The notes under the pieces: model-generated
Database searches by the model: none
What the model was told of the DNA's origin: nothing
Seen by the model: only the letters and a program-made list of their open reading frames with translations
From: Empedobacter sedimenti
Lineage (GTDB): Bacteria > Bacteroidota > Bacteroidia > Flavobacteriales > Weeksellaceae
Reading direction: 5' to 3'
Assembly: GCF_030005555.1 (NCBI RefSeq)
Contig: NZ_JASCQG010000001.1
Span: 310,001 to 374,000, forward strand
Length of the DNA: 64,000 nt
In this document: in pieces, positions 26,414 to 33,227 of the stretch
Numbering within the stretch: position 1 is the first letter of the stretch
Layout of the letters: each line of letters starts with the position of its first letter
Position numbers and translations under genes: made by a program

Positions 26414-26550
26414 TGCCTTCGACTCCGCTCAGGCACCAATATTTTGGGGATGAGATATAACTATAGACTTCGCTCAGGCATCAATAGAAATGCATCACCC
26501 AACGGTTGCTGAGCGGAGTCAATCGGTCACTGAGCGAAGTCGAAGTGACG
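26414..26550. repeat. REP-like inverted/tandem repeat cluster, left of GIY-YIG gene
   Basis: The cluster contains TTCGACTCCGCTCAG (26418-26432) and a degenerate copy at 26465-26482 in one orientation, then two abutting 21-bp units in the other orientation at 26504-26524 and 26525-26545 (core CTGAGCGgAGTCgA). The last unit is bounded by GTCAC (26526-26530) and GTGAC (26545-26549), a small inverted repeat. The outer units can pair with each other over about 14 bp to make a long imperfect hairpin. The same layout recurs at 26917-27180. Confidence 0.85.
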
Positions 26551-26601
26551 TAATCATTTTTTTTCGTAAATTTCTGTAAATAATATCAAATCAAATTCAG
26601 T

Positions 26602-26910
26602 ATGAAAGCTTACATGTACATATTATTATGCAGTGATGGAAGTTACTATACCGGAAGTACGAAAGATTTAGAGTTGCGTTTAGCTCAACATTTTTCTGGA
26701 CAAGGAGCAAATCATACACGCAAATATCTACCAATTAAATTAGTGTATTTTGAAGAATTTGATAGGATAGATCAAGCTTTTTATAGAGAAAAACAAATTC
26801 AAGGTTGGACGAGAAAAAAGAAAGAAATGCTAATTAATGGAATGCCAGAAGAACTCAAAAAACTTGCAGAATGTATGAACGACACGCATTGTAAGAATAA
26901 AAAAATGTAA
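26602..26910 (+). CDS. GIY-YIG nuclease family protein flanked by repeats
   Basis: A 102-residue single-domain GIY-YIG endonuclease of the small YhbQ/UPF0213 type. Expected residues are present: Y6 in YMYILLCSDG, Y16-x-G18 in SYYTGSTKD, R26, H30 and the catalytic glutamate E63 in YREKQIQGW; the C-terminal K/R-rich tail suggests DNA binding. The fold catalyses a metal-dependent DNA strand break. No extra DNA-recognition domain exists. Both flanks carry clusters of REP-like repeats not seen elsewhere in the window, so the repeats may be its substrate. The gene interrupts the immunity array. Confidence 0.85.
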   Translation: MKAYMYILLCSDGSYYTGSTKDLELRLAQHFSGQGANHTRKYLPIKLVYFEEFDRIDQAFYREKQIQGWTRKKKEMLINGMPEELKKLAECMNDTHCKNKKM

Positions 26911-26916
26911 AATATC

Positions 26917-27180
26917 TGCCTTCGACTCCGCTCAGGCACCGATATTTTCTGTACAATACCAAGTAACCATTAACTCCGTTCAGGCACCGATATTTTTGGA
27001 TGATATCAAGTAATTTTCTACTCCGTTGAGGTTACGAATAGAAATGCGCCACTCAACGGTCACTGAGCGAATTCAATCGGTTGCTGAGCGAATTCAATCG
27101 GTCGCTGAGCGGAGTCGAAGTGACCATTATATTTCACTATGGTCGGTCAGAGTCAATTGGTTGCTGAGCGGAGCCGAAGC
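26917..27180. repeat. REP-like inverted/tandem repeat cluster, right of GIY-YIG gene
   Basis: TTCGACTCCGCTCAG occurs at 26921-26935, with degenerate copies at 26971-26984 and 27019-27036. In the opposite orientation three 21-bp tandem units abut at 27058-27078, 27079-27099 and 27100-27120 (GGTCaCTGAGCG...; the last has GGAGTCGAAG), followed by TGACC, and a fourth divergent unit at 27159-27180. The third unit with its flanks (GGTCgC...GTGACC) can form a hairpin. The cluster starts 7 bp after the GIY-YIG stop codon. Confidence 0.85.
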
Positions 27181-27251
27181 AAAACTCACTGATTATAGCG
27201 AGTAATTTGCAAAAAATGCTTTTGTAACTTTAAAAAATAAAATCAAACTTA

Positions 27252-27872
27252 ATGAAAAATTACCTCATCATACTTTTAACTTTATTATCGAGTTTGTCAT
27301 TTGCACAAGACAAAATTCAAAGAATATTACCCAAACAGCTGATATATATTGATCTTTTGGACGATTTGGGAAATCCATTGGCTGGAGATCCCGTGTTGGT
27401 GGTCAATTATTTTGCGGAAAAAGAAGGTAGCTATTTGTTTTATTTTAATGAAGCTAAAGCAAAGGGTGAATCTTATTTGACGGACAATCCGAAAGATTTA
27501 CATGGAGGACTTTACATTGAAGATCACGGCGGAATTTTGGAACTGATTAAGTTTAAAGATTTTGCAGGACCACTTTCCGAGCCCTCTTATTTGCTGGATT
27601 TTTGTGTTGCTGACGATGCAGATAAGAACAAAAGTCCCGAGTTTTATTTAACTTATTTTGAAGCTTCGGATGGATTGGATGCGAAACCTTTGAAAATTAT
27701 CGTTTATTCAAAAAATGGGAAAACTTTTACGAAATCAAAAATCACAGCTTGGATTCCTTTTCAACCTGAAGACAAATACAAAGTTGAAAAAGATGAGAAC
27801 TACAAAAAGTTGCCAAAAAGCATCCAAGTAAAAGCAGAACAACTACTAAACAAAGCAAAATCAACACTATAA
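27252..27872 (+). CDS. secreted hypothetical protein
   Basis: A 206-residue exported protein with a signal peptide (residues 1-19, LIILLTLLSSLSFAQ). The mature part has PLAGDPVLVVNYFAEKEGSY, YLTDNPKDLHGGLYIEDHGG and PEFYLTYFEASDGLDAKPLK, with the acidic D-DNPKD-HGG stretch likely a conserved surface. I cannot name the family. It is the first gene after the GIY-YIG cassette and 3 bp upstream of a SUKH-DUF4303 gene, so the two may be coexpressed although they act in different compartments. Confidence 0.7.
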   Translation: MKNYLIILLTLLSSLSFAQDKIQRILPKQLIYIDLLDDLGNPLAGDPVLVVNYFAEKEGSYLFYFNEAKAKGESYLTDNPKDLHGGLYIEDHGGILELIKFKDFAGPLSEPSYLLDFCVADDADKNKSPEFYLTYFEASDGLDAKPLKIIVYSKNGKTFTKSKITAWIPFQPEDKYKVEKDENYKKLPKSIQVKAEQLLNKAKSTL

Positions 27873-27875
27873 CAG

Positions 27876-28817
27876 ATGAAAGAATTAATTAAAAAACTAA
27901 AAGAACAAGGCTATTTTGATGAAAATTTAGGACTTGATGCATCTGAAATTGAGGAATTAAAAGATAATGTTGATTTTAAAATTCCGTGGTTTTTTGTAAA
28001 ATATTTAAAAAATTTCGGGTTTAATGAAAATCTGTTTTGGACAATTTTTAATGAAGAAGACGAATTTATTGAGCAAAACGAATTTATCCACGGCGAAGGC
28101 GATTACGACGATTATATCCTAATTGGTGATGAATATGGAGAAAATTTCATTTTGGCGCACAACAAAACTCAGCAATTATTCCTACTAGAAGACGATCATC
28201 TCATTGATCTAAAAATGACGTTTGATGAAATGTTAAGCGAAATTGTCGAAACTTTACAATCAACTGATTACGAAACCAATAACAAAGTTGATGCGATTTA
28301 TCAATCAGTTTTAAAACAAAAACAAGAAATTTCGGAAGCTGTTAAAACCGCGCTGGATCAAGTAATAAACGTTGTCACAAACGACAAGGATCAATTATAT
28401 TCGCTCATTATTTCGCACGGAAACGATCATATTTACCAGATTTCTGGCGGAAGTTTCGAAGATTTTAAAACAAAAATCGATTCGGATACAATTGATTATG
28501 AAGCTTTATTCAATTCGGAATCTTTAAAATATCAAGAAAAAATTGACCTTAACTTTCTAAAGCTTGATTCTAATTTAATGACTAAAAAAGCATTAGATTT
28601 AGTTTGTTTAGAGGTTTTGCGAGATTTAAAAAACAAACATTATTTTGATAATCAAATTGAAAATATTTCGATTTCGGTAACATCAACCGACGCCAATCTC
28701 TTTCCAGAAGATTCTTACGACGATGCATTGACAAAGCGAAAAAGTCTGGCAACAACGATTAGACGATTTTGGGAATCGCCTTATGACAGAACCCGATTAA
28801 TCCTCGAAAATTTATAA
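27876..28817 (+). CDS. SUKH-DUF4303-like fusion protein
   Basis: A 313-residue two-domain protein. Residues about 5-125 are SUKH-like (IEELKDNVDFKIPWFFVKYL K, then DYILIGDEYGENFILAHNKT and LFLLEDDHLIDLKMTFDEML). Residues about 150-313 resemble DUF4303, with LYSLIISHGNDHIYQISGGS and the C-terminal LVCLEVLRDLKNKHYFDNQI ENISISVTSTDANLF. Both domains also occur singly in this window (SUKH many times, DUF4303 at 15073). A fusion of two immunity-type domains suggests dual specificity or a common toxin partner, which is inference. Confidence 0.65.
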   Translation: MKELIKKLKEQGYFDENLGLDASEIEELKDNVDFKIPWFFVKYLKNFGFNENLFWTIFNEEDEFIEQNEFIHGEGDYDDYILIGDEYGENFILAHNKTQQLFLLEDDHLIDLKMTFDEMLSEIVETLQSTDYETNNKVDAIYQSVLKQKQEISEAVKTALDQVINVVTNDKDQLYSLIISHGNDHIYQISGGSFEDFKTKIDSDTIDYEALFNSESLKYQEKIDLNFLKLDSNLMTKKALDLVCLEVLRDLKNKHYFDNQIENISISVTSTDANLFPEDSYDDALTKRKSLATTIRRFWESPYDRTRLILENL

Positions 28818-28820
28818 ACT

Positions 28821-29357
28821 ATGTGTAAATACGCGATGATTCCTTACAAAGATCACTTTGCTTGTTTTTATTGTCAAAAGACTTTCAAAAGGCGTTTGTG
28901 GCATGATATAAAGCTGGGAACAAAAGAAGATTCGCTAGCAAAATGTCCGCAATGCGCAGGTGAAATGGCGAACATGGGAAAAGATTTTGAGTCACCAAAA
29001 ATGAATGACGATAAAGCTTGGTTGCACCTCAAGAACTTGTACGAAGTGGGCATTAATTTTTTCTCGTGTGGTTGTACAGGTCCGGGCTACGTTCCGCGTG
29101 ATCACGAGGCGCTTTTAAAACATTTTGAAAATATTAGAAAGCATTATTTTACTGAATTAGAATTTTGGAGAAATCGAATCGAACCCGAAACCAAACAAGA
29201 ACGCATCAAAGATGAGCAGCGAAATTGGGGAAAATTATCCCCTATCAATTCTAATTACAAAAAAGTTGTTGTTAAAAATCAAGAAGGTTTCGACTATTGC
29301 TTTTTATTCCGAAATTGCTTCGGATGGTTACGAGTCGCGCAAAATGGAATTTCTTAA
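28821..29357 (+). CDS. zinc-ribbon protein with aberrant C-terminus, copy 1
   Basis: A 178-residue protein. Residues 1-140 match the zinc-ribbon paralogue at 29865-30305: C15-x2-C18, C42-x2-C45 and C83-x-C85, with shared FACFYCQKTFKR, KCPQCAGEMANMGKDFE, KNLYEVGINFFSCGC and GYVPRD blocks. From about residue 143 the sequence no longer matches the paralogue and instead looks like the N-terminus of a DUF6881 protein (SNYKKVVVKNQEGFDY), then leaves frame after about 29300. The true original stop was probably near 29245, so the C-terminal third is likely an artefact of deletion or frameshift. Confidence 0.6.
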   Translation: MCKYAMIPYKDHFACFYCQKTFKRRLWHDIKLGTKEDSLAKCPQCAGEMANMGKDFESPKMNDDKAWLHLKNLYEVGINFFSCGCTGPGYVPRDHEALLKHFENIRKHYFTELEFWRNRIEPETKQERIKDEQRNWGKLSPINSNYKKVVVKNQEGFDYCFLFRNCFGWLRVAQNGIS

Positions 29358-29541
29358 AAATGGTGAACTAATCGGCTTTGCGGATGAAAATCAAACTTGG
29401 GGAGAAACGATGCTTTCCGACCAAACTATTCCAAGTATTGATGAAATTAATGAAGATGATGCTTTTGACGGATTTGAAATCACAAAAGCTGATTTTGAAA
29501 TAATCTGGAATGAGGCGGTAAATGGGAAATTAAAAACATGA
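29247..29541 (+). pseudogene. DUF6881-like gene fused to the zinc-ribbon gene and frameshifted
   Basis: The second frame gives FYSEIASDGYESRKMEFLKN, GELIGFADENQTWGETMLSD and then PSIDEINEDDAFDGFEITKA DFEIIWNEAV, matching the DUF6881 pattern (YSE--DGYE-RK-E--K-G, then P-P---EIN, then FE---I--E-FE-IWN). The first part of the domain (SNYKKVVVKNQEGFDYCFLF) lies in the zinc-ribbon reading frame, so a one-base shift between about 29297 and 29306 separates the halves. Without that shift the domain would be of usual length (about 95 residues). An ATG at 29212 in the second frame could allow partial expression. Confidence 0.6.
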
Positions 29542-29858
29542 ATAAAATGGATTTTATAGCTGAATTATATTTTCTATCAACTGAAAACGGAGGCCGAAAA
29601 TCATTTGCAACAAGTGGCTATCGACCGCATCTTAAATTTGATTTTGATGAAAGGCACACCAGCGGTCAACAAATTTATATAAATCAGGATTGTGTATTTC
29701 CTGGAGAGAATGTTATGGCTCAAATCAGTATTTTATCTCGAGAATATTTTGAAAACAAACTACAAAATGGCTTCAATTTCAATTTTTATGAAGGACCAAA
29801 TTTAATCGGAAACGGAAAAATCATCGAAATCATCAATCAATCTTTACTCAAAAAATAA
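29538..29858 (+). CDS. free-standing EF-Tu domain-III-like protein
   Basis: A 106-residue protein resembling the C-terminal beta-barrel of elongation factor Tu. Shared features are FIAELYFLSTENGGRKSFAT SGYRPHLKFDF (EF-Tu: A--Y-L--EEGGR--PF-NGYRPQF-FR) and CVFPGENVMAQISIL (EF-Tu: -V-PGDN---TV-L). There is no GTPase domain, so it cannot act as a factor. Such stand-alone barrels occur in immunity-type arrays. Since some CDI toxins require EF-Tu, a decoy role is conceivable, but this is speculation. Starts in an ATGA overlap with the DUF6881 remnant. Confidence 0.65.
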   Translation: MNKMDFIAELYFLSTENGGRKSFATSGYRPHLKFDFDERHTSGQQIYINQDCVFPGENVMAQISILSREYFENKLQNGFNFNFYEGPNLIGNGKIIEIINQSLLKK

Positions 29859-29864
29859 TATCGA

Positions 29865-30305
29865 ATGTGCAGATATGCCATAAAAACTTACAAAGCACAT
29901 TATGCCTGTTTTAAGTGTCAAAAGACTTTTAAACGAAAAAGATTACAAGATTTGGATGAAAATGCAACGGAAAATATAATTTTTGAAGCAAAATGTCCGC
30001 AATGTTCTTCATTAATGGCTGATATGGGTTTGGATTTTGAAGCGCCAAAAAAAACGAATCATAAGGCGTGGAAAAATCTTGAAAATTTGTACGAAGTTGG
30101 TATCACATTTCACAATTGCGGATGTGGGGGAAATGGCTATGTTCCAAAAAATAAAGCAGAATTATTAGCATATTTAGAAAAATCGAGAGCAAGCTACTAT
30201 CAATACAAAGCTTGTTACACAGATCAGCAAGGTTTCGACTATTGGCACGAACAAATCAAGAAAATTGAAGAACATATTGAAACCGTAAAACTTCAGAAAT
30301 CATGA
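29865..30305 (+). CDS. zinc-ribbon protein, copy 2
   Basis: A 146-residue protein with three Cys pairs: C15-x2-C18, C44-x2-C47 and C85-x-C87. It shares YACFKCQKTFKR, KCPQCSSLMADMGLDFEAPK and NLYEVGITFHNCGCGGNGYV with the truncated copy at 28821. The C-terminal third is helical (FDYWHEQIKKIEEHIETVKL). The cysteines likely hold structural zinc; no nucleic-acid or enzymatic role is indicated. Its end overlaps the next gene by 4 bp (ATGA). It flanks the DUF6881/EF-Tu-like genes with its paralogue, suggesting a local duplication. Confidence 0.75.
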   Translation: MCRYAIKTYKAHYACFKCQKTFKRKRLQDLDENATENIIFEAKCPQCSSLMADMGLDFEAPKKTNHKAWKNLENLYEVGITFHNCGCGGNGYVPKNKAELLAYLEKSRASYYQYKACYTDQQGFDYWHEQIKKIEEHIETVKLQKS

Positions 30306-31132
30306 AATTATTTTTAAATATTCTTTTGGTGACTTCAGCGCTTTTCAGTTGTCAGTCGAAAGATGAAACCAAACAAAATACAAGCAAAACAACTAAAACA
30401 TCAGTCAAAAATGATTTGAAATACGATACTTCCATCCAAACTGCGCACGTTTTTGTAGCTTTGTGCGACAACAAATACCAAGGCATTGTGCCCGTTCCTG
30501 AGAAAATTGGCAATGGTCAAGATCCTGTCAATAACTTGTATTGGGGTGCAATGTTTGGCGTTAAAACTTATTTCAAAAATAGTAAAGATTGGAAACTTTT
30601 AAAGGCATCCAAACTAAATGATACTATTTTGGAACGTTTAATATTTAAACATAAAACTAAAAATTTCTATCTGATTGCGGACGCATACGACGGAAAAGAA
30701 ATCCAAAAGACGACTGAAGATTTTCTGTACAGCAGTTCTGGACAACAAAAAGATACGTTAAACATCGATAACAAAACAATCGGAATCAAAGGAAACGCCA
30801 ATTTGGTGGCTTATATCGGACATGATGGTTTGATGGATTTTAAGCTAAAAGATGATTTCAAAAACGAAGATCAAAAGAAGCGGGATGCTATTATTTTGGC
30901 TTGTTATAGCAAACATTATTTTGGTCCGCATTTGGAAGACGCCAACATCAATCCATTGGTATGGACAAGTAATCTGATGGCGCCAGAAGCCTATATTTTG
31001 CATGACGCATTATCGGGTTATCTTGCGAAAGAATCCAACGTAGATATACAAAATCGCGCGGCTTCGGCTTATTCCAAATATCAAAAAATATCTTTGAAAT
31101 CTGCTAAGAAATTATTAGTAACAGATTGGTAA
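30302..31132 (+). CDS. conserved lipoprotein of unknown function
   Basis: A 276-residue lipoprotein with a lipobox (TSALFSCQS, C17 lipidated). The mature domain has TAHVFVALCDNKYQGIVPVP, NGQDPVNNLYWGAMFGVKTY and, later, NKTIGIKGNANLVAYIGHDG LMDF. This is a conserved Bacteroidota family with no assigned function, as I remember it. The acidic C-terminal blocks LMAPEAYILHDALSGYLAKE and RAASAYSKYQKIS are also typical. It is located in the periplasm or outer membrane. ATGA overlap with the zinc-ribbon gene. Confidence 0.75.
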   Translation: MKLFLNILLVTSALFSCQSKDETKQNTSKTTKTSVKNDLKYDTSIQTAHVFVALCDNKYQGIVPVPEKIGNGQDPVNNLYWGAMFGVKTYFKNSKDWKLLKASKLNDTILERLIFKHKTKNFYLIADAYDGKEIQKTTEDFLYSSSGQQKDTLNIDNKTIGIKGNANLVAYIGHDGLMDFKLKDDFKNEDQKKRDAIILACYSKHYFGPHLEDANINPLVWTSNLMAPEAYILHDALSGYLAKESNVDIQNRAASAYSKYQKISLKSAKKLLVTDW

Positions 31133-31142
31133 AAAACGAGTT

Positions 31143-31535
31143 ATGAATTTAAAAATAAAAATACTATTCGGTTTAGTTTTACTTGGTTTGATGACAAGTT
31201 GCGATCCATTGCGAACGCTTACTTTGAAAACTAAAAAAGAATCCACTTCTATTAAAATTCATTTCAAAAACGAAGCTGAAAAAATCTCTGCTTTTGAAAA
31301 AGCTTCAAATCCATTAGAAGTTTCTGCACAGGGCAAAAGAAAATTTACCACCTATTTTAGAATTGGTTATTGGAATGACGAAAATATTCAGGACGACTTA
31401 ACGCAAAATATTGATTCGATTGTTATACAAACTGATAAGAAAAAAGAGTTTTATAAAACGCCAGAAAGCATTCAGGAATTTTTAAAGAAAAAACGCAAAT
31501 TTTTCTCAAAAAGTAGAATCGAAATAAAGGAATAA
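31143..31535 (+). CDS. small lipoprotein
   Basis: A 130-residue lipoprotein (lipobox LGLMTSCDP, C20). The mature part has many basic residues (KTKKESTSIKIHFKNEAEKI) and a beta-rich domain TTYFRIGYWNDENIQDDLTQ, then FLKKKRKFFSKSRIEIKE. No family is recognised. It lies 10 bp after the previous lipoprotein gene, so the pair is probably co-transcribed and may work together at the envelope; this is inference. Confidence 0.7.
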   Translation: MNLKIKILFGLVLLGLMTSCDPLRTLTLKTKKESTSIKIHFKNEAEKISAFEKASNPLEVSAQGKRKFTTYFRIGYWNDENIQDDLTQNIDSIVIQTDKKKEFYKTPESIQEFLKKKRKFFSKSRIEIKE

Positions 31536-31536
31536 G

Positions 31537-32082
31537 ATGCACGATAATTACAAAAACGCAATAAAAACATTACAAAATTGGATCAAAGCTAACGAAGTTA
31601 TTCTTGAAACAAAAAAATGGAAAGAGGGACAAGAAATCCTTGAGATAGAACATCTTAAATTTTCAGTACAAACTTTAGCTTCCGAGGAAATAGAAGCGAT
31701 TAAAAATTTCACAAAACATTCACTTCCAGATTCCTATTATTATTTTCTAAAAGAAATTGGTACAGGATCCTTCTTCTTTTCTGAATATATTGGCGGTTTT
31801 GAACTTTATAATTTAGCACAGTTGCAAGAGTATAACGAACTTTTTCAACAAGAAATTGAAGAACCTATTGACGACGAATTTATGATTATTGGTTCTCATA
31901 TTTCCCTGGGCGATTGGATGGGATTTTGTACTTCTAAAACCGACGAAAAGAATTTTGATGTCTATTGTCACGAATATCCAATTGATGAATACGCAGAAAC
32001 TTCGGACGAACTAAATTCTTGGCGCACATTTGAAGAATGGATCGTCAAAGTTGTGGAAACAAAAGGACGAGAGAGTTTGTAA
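31537..32082 (+). CDS. SUKH (SMI1/KNR4) family protein, last gene of array
   Basis: A 181-residue SUKH protein: ASEEIEAIKNFTKHSLPDSY YYFLKEIGTGSFFFSEYIGG FELY, followed by DDEFMIIGSHISLGDWMGFC TSK and the C-terminal WRTFEEWIVKVVE helix, which is the usual SMI1/KNR4 order. It begins 1 bp after the previous stop. It is the last gene of the plus-strand array and is followed by a bidirectional terminator at 32083-32112. Confidence 0.75.
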   Translation: MHDNYKNAIKTLQNWIKANEVILETKKWKEGQEILEIEHLKFSVQTLASEEIEAIKNFTKHSLPDSYYYFLKEIGTGSFFFSEYIGGFELYNLAQLQEYNELFQQEIEEPIDDEFMIIGSHISLGDWMGFCTSKTDEKNFDVYCHEYPIDEYAETSDELNSWRTFEEWIVKVVETKGRESL

Positions 32083-32112
32083 GAAAAGCCAAACTCCTTA
32101 ATTTGGCTTTTC
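32083..32112. terminator. bidirectional terminator at right end of array
   Basis: An 11-bp perfect stem (GAAAAGCCAAA 32083-32093, TTTGGCTTTTC 32102-32112) with an 8-base loop between the convergent SUKH and lipoate ligase genes. Confidence 0.8.
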
Positions 32113-32115
32113 ATT

Positions 32116-33102
32116 TTATCGAAATAATTCTAAAATTTCGTCTACAGTAACTTTTCCAAAATAGTCTGTTACATCAATAGAATTCAGAACTTTTGTAAGT
32201 TCCTCTTCATTGTGTTTTACACCAATTAATTTATTTTCTAGTTCTTCAATCGGTTCAGAAGCAAAGAAATCACCAAATATTTTAGCTTTTTCGATTGTTC
32301 CACCTCGTTCTACATCCAAATGAACTTCGATAAAACCTGCTGGAATTTTCTTCGCATTCTTGAAATTATATTTCGGTGAAAAACCAAAATTCCAATCCCA
32401 TGTTTGGTATTTTTCTTCTATCAATTTCGCAATACCCTTCAAATCTTCGGTTGTTAAATGATAAATCGTTGAGCCTTCGTTTGTTGTTAACATTTCGTCT
32501 ATCAACAAAGCTTTCAATTCGTCCGTTGTCATTTCATTTGGAAAATATTCAATCAAATTAATCACGCGAGCACGATTAGATTTGATAGCTTTATCCACAT
32601 ATTTTAATGGATTAATTTTTAGCGCATCGTCTAAAACAGACATGTCTGAATTAAAAAGTATCGTTCCGTGTTGAATCATTTTACCATTTCGAGCCAATTT
32701 TGCATTGCCACTAAACTTTTTACCATCAACCAACAAATCATTTCTTCCTTCCAATTTTGCAGGAACATTCAAACTGTTTAATAATTTGATAACAGGTTCA
32801 GTAAAAGTCGAAAAATCCATAAAATCATTCTGTCCTAATAATGTGTGAAAAGAAAAATTTAGATTTCCTAAATCGTGATAAACTGCTCCACCACCCGACA
32901 TGCGACGAACAACTTTGATGTTATTTTCAGTGACATAATCCAAATTAATTTCGGCCAAAGTATTCTGAAATTTCCCAACAATAATTGACGGCGCATTCAT
33001 GTACAACAAAAAAATATCTTCCGTTGGATACTGATACAATAAATATTCTTCTAAAGCTATATTGAAATACGCATCGTGAGATGGCGAATCGATGATAATC
33101 AT
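32116..33102 (-). CDS. lplA: lipoate-protein ligase A
   Basis: About 328 residues from the ATG at 33102 (MIIIDSPSHDAYFNIALEEY). The more upstream in-frame start at 33162 adds 20 residues without homology to the family and is rejected. The lipoate/biotin ligase core is clear: VVRRMSGGGAVYHDLGNLNF SF, then NDLLVDGKKFSGNAKLARNG KMIQHGTILF. The C-terminal accessory domain is present (about residues 240-328). The enzyme attaches free lipoate to the E2 subunits of 2-oxo-acid dehydrogenases and to GcvH. The Lpd of such complexes is encoded at 59968-61368. Confidence 0.9.
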   Translation of the reverse strand: MIIIDSPSHDAYFNIALEEYLLYQYPTEDIFLLYMNAPSIIVGKFQNTLAEINLDYVTENNIKVVRRMSGGGAVYHDLGNLNFSFHTLLGQNDFMDFSTFTEPVIKLLNSLNVPAKLEGRNDLLVDGKKFSGNAKLARNGKMIQHGTILFNSDMSVLDDALKINPLKYVDKAIKSNRARVINLIEYFPNEMTTDELKALLIDEMLTTNEGSTIYHLTTEDLKGIAKLIEEKYQTWDWNFGFSPKYNFKNAKKIPAGFIEVHLDVERGGTIEKAKIFGDFFASEPIEELENKLIGVKHNEEELTKVLNSIDVTDYFGKVTVDEILELFR

Positions 33103-33227
33103 ACAAATTATTTTTGCAAATTTAGGGAGAAATTTGTGGAAAGAAAAAGAGACAACTTTCATAAAAAAGTTGTCTCACCGCATTATAATATAAAACTATT
33201 AAAGAGAATTTAAATGTTTGTCATCAT

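Larger units (their letters stand above)
26414..27180 (+). mobile_element. candidate GIY-YIG/REP-like cassette
   Basis: The nuclease gene plus the two repeat clusters make a unit of about 770 bp inserted between array genes ending at 26410 and starting at 27252. The two clusters are related copies: both contain the TTCGACTCCGCTCAG unit followed by gcaCC-ATATTTT, an AATAGAAATGC spacer with a following CAAC, and then oppositely oriented 21-bp units ending in GTCGAAGTGAC. I see no target duplication. The arrangement is analogous to a REP/RAYT unit, with a GIY-YIG nuclease instead of a Y1 transposase. Mobility is inference. Confidence 0.45.

Noticed and set aside
26602-26910. Homing endonuclease in an intron or intein
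   Set aside because: The protein has only the small YhbQ-like GIY-YIG domain and no DNA-recognition module; it lies between genes, not inside one, and no intron fold is visible.
26414-27180. Possible CRISPR array
   Set aside because: The repeats are short, partly inverted and directly abutting or irregularly spaced, without unique spacers of uniform length, and no cas gene is nearby.
1-32082. Prophage or integrative element
   Set aside because: No integrase, transposase, phage structural gene, tRNA attachment site or terminal repeats were seen; the left boundary lies outside the window, so it cannot be excluded but is not supported.
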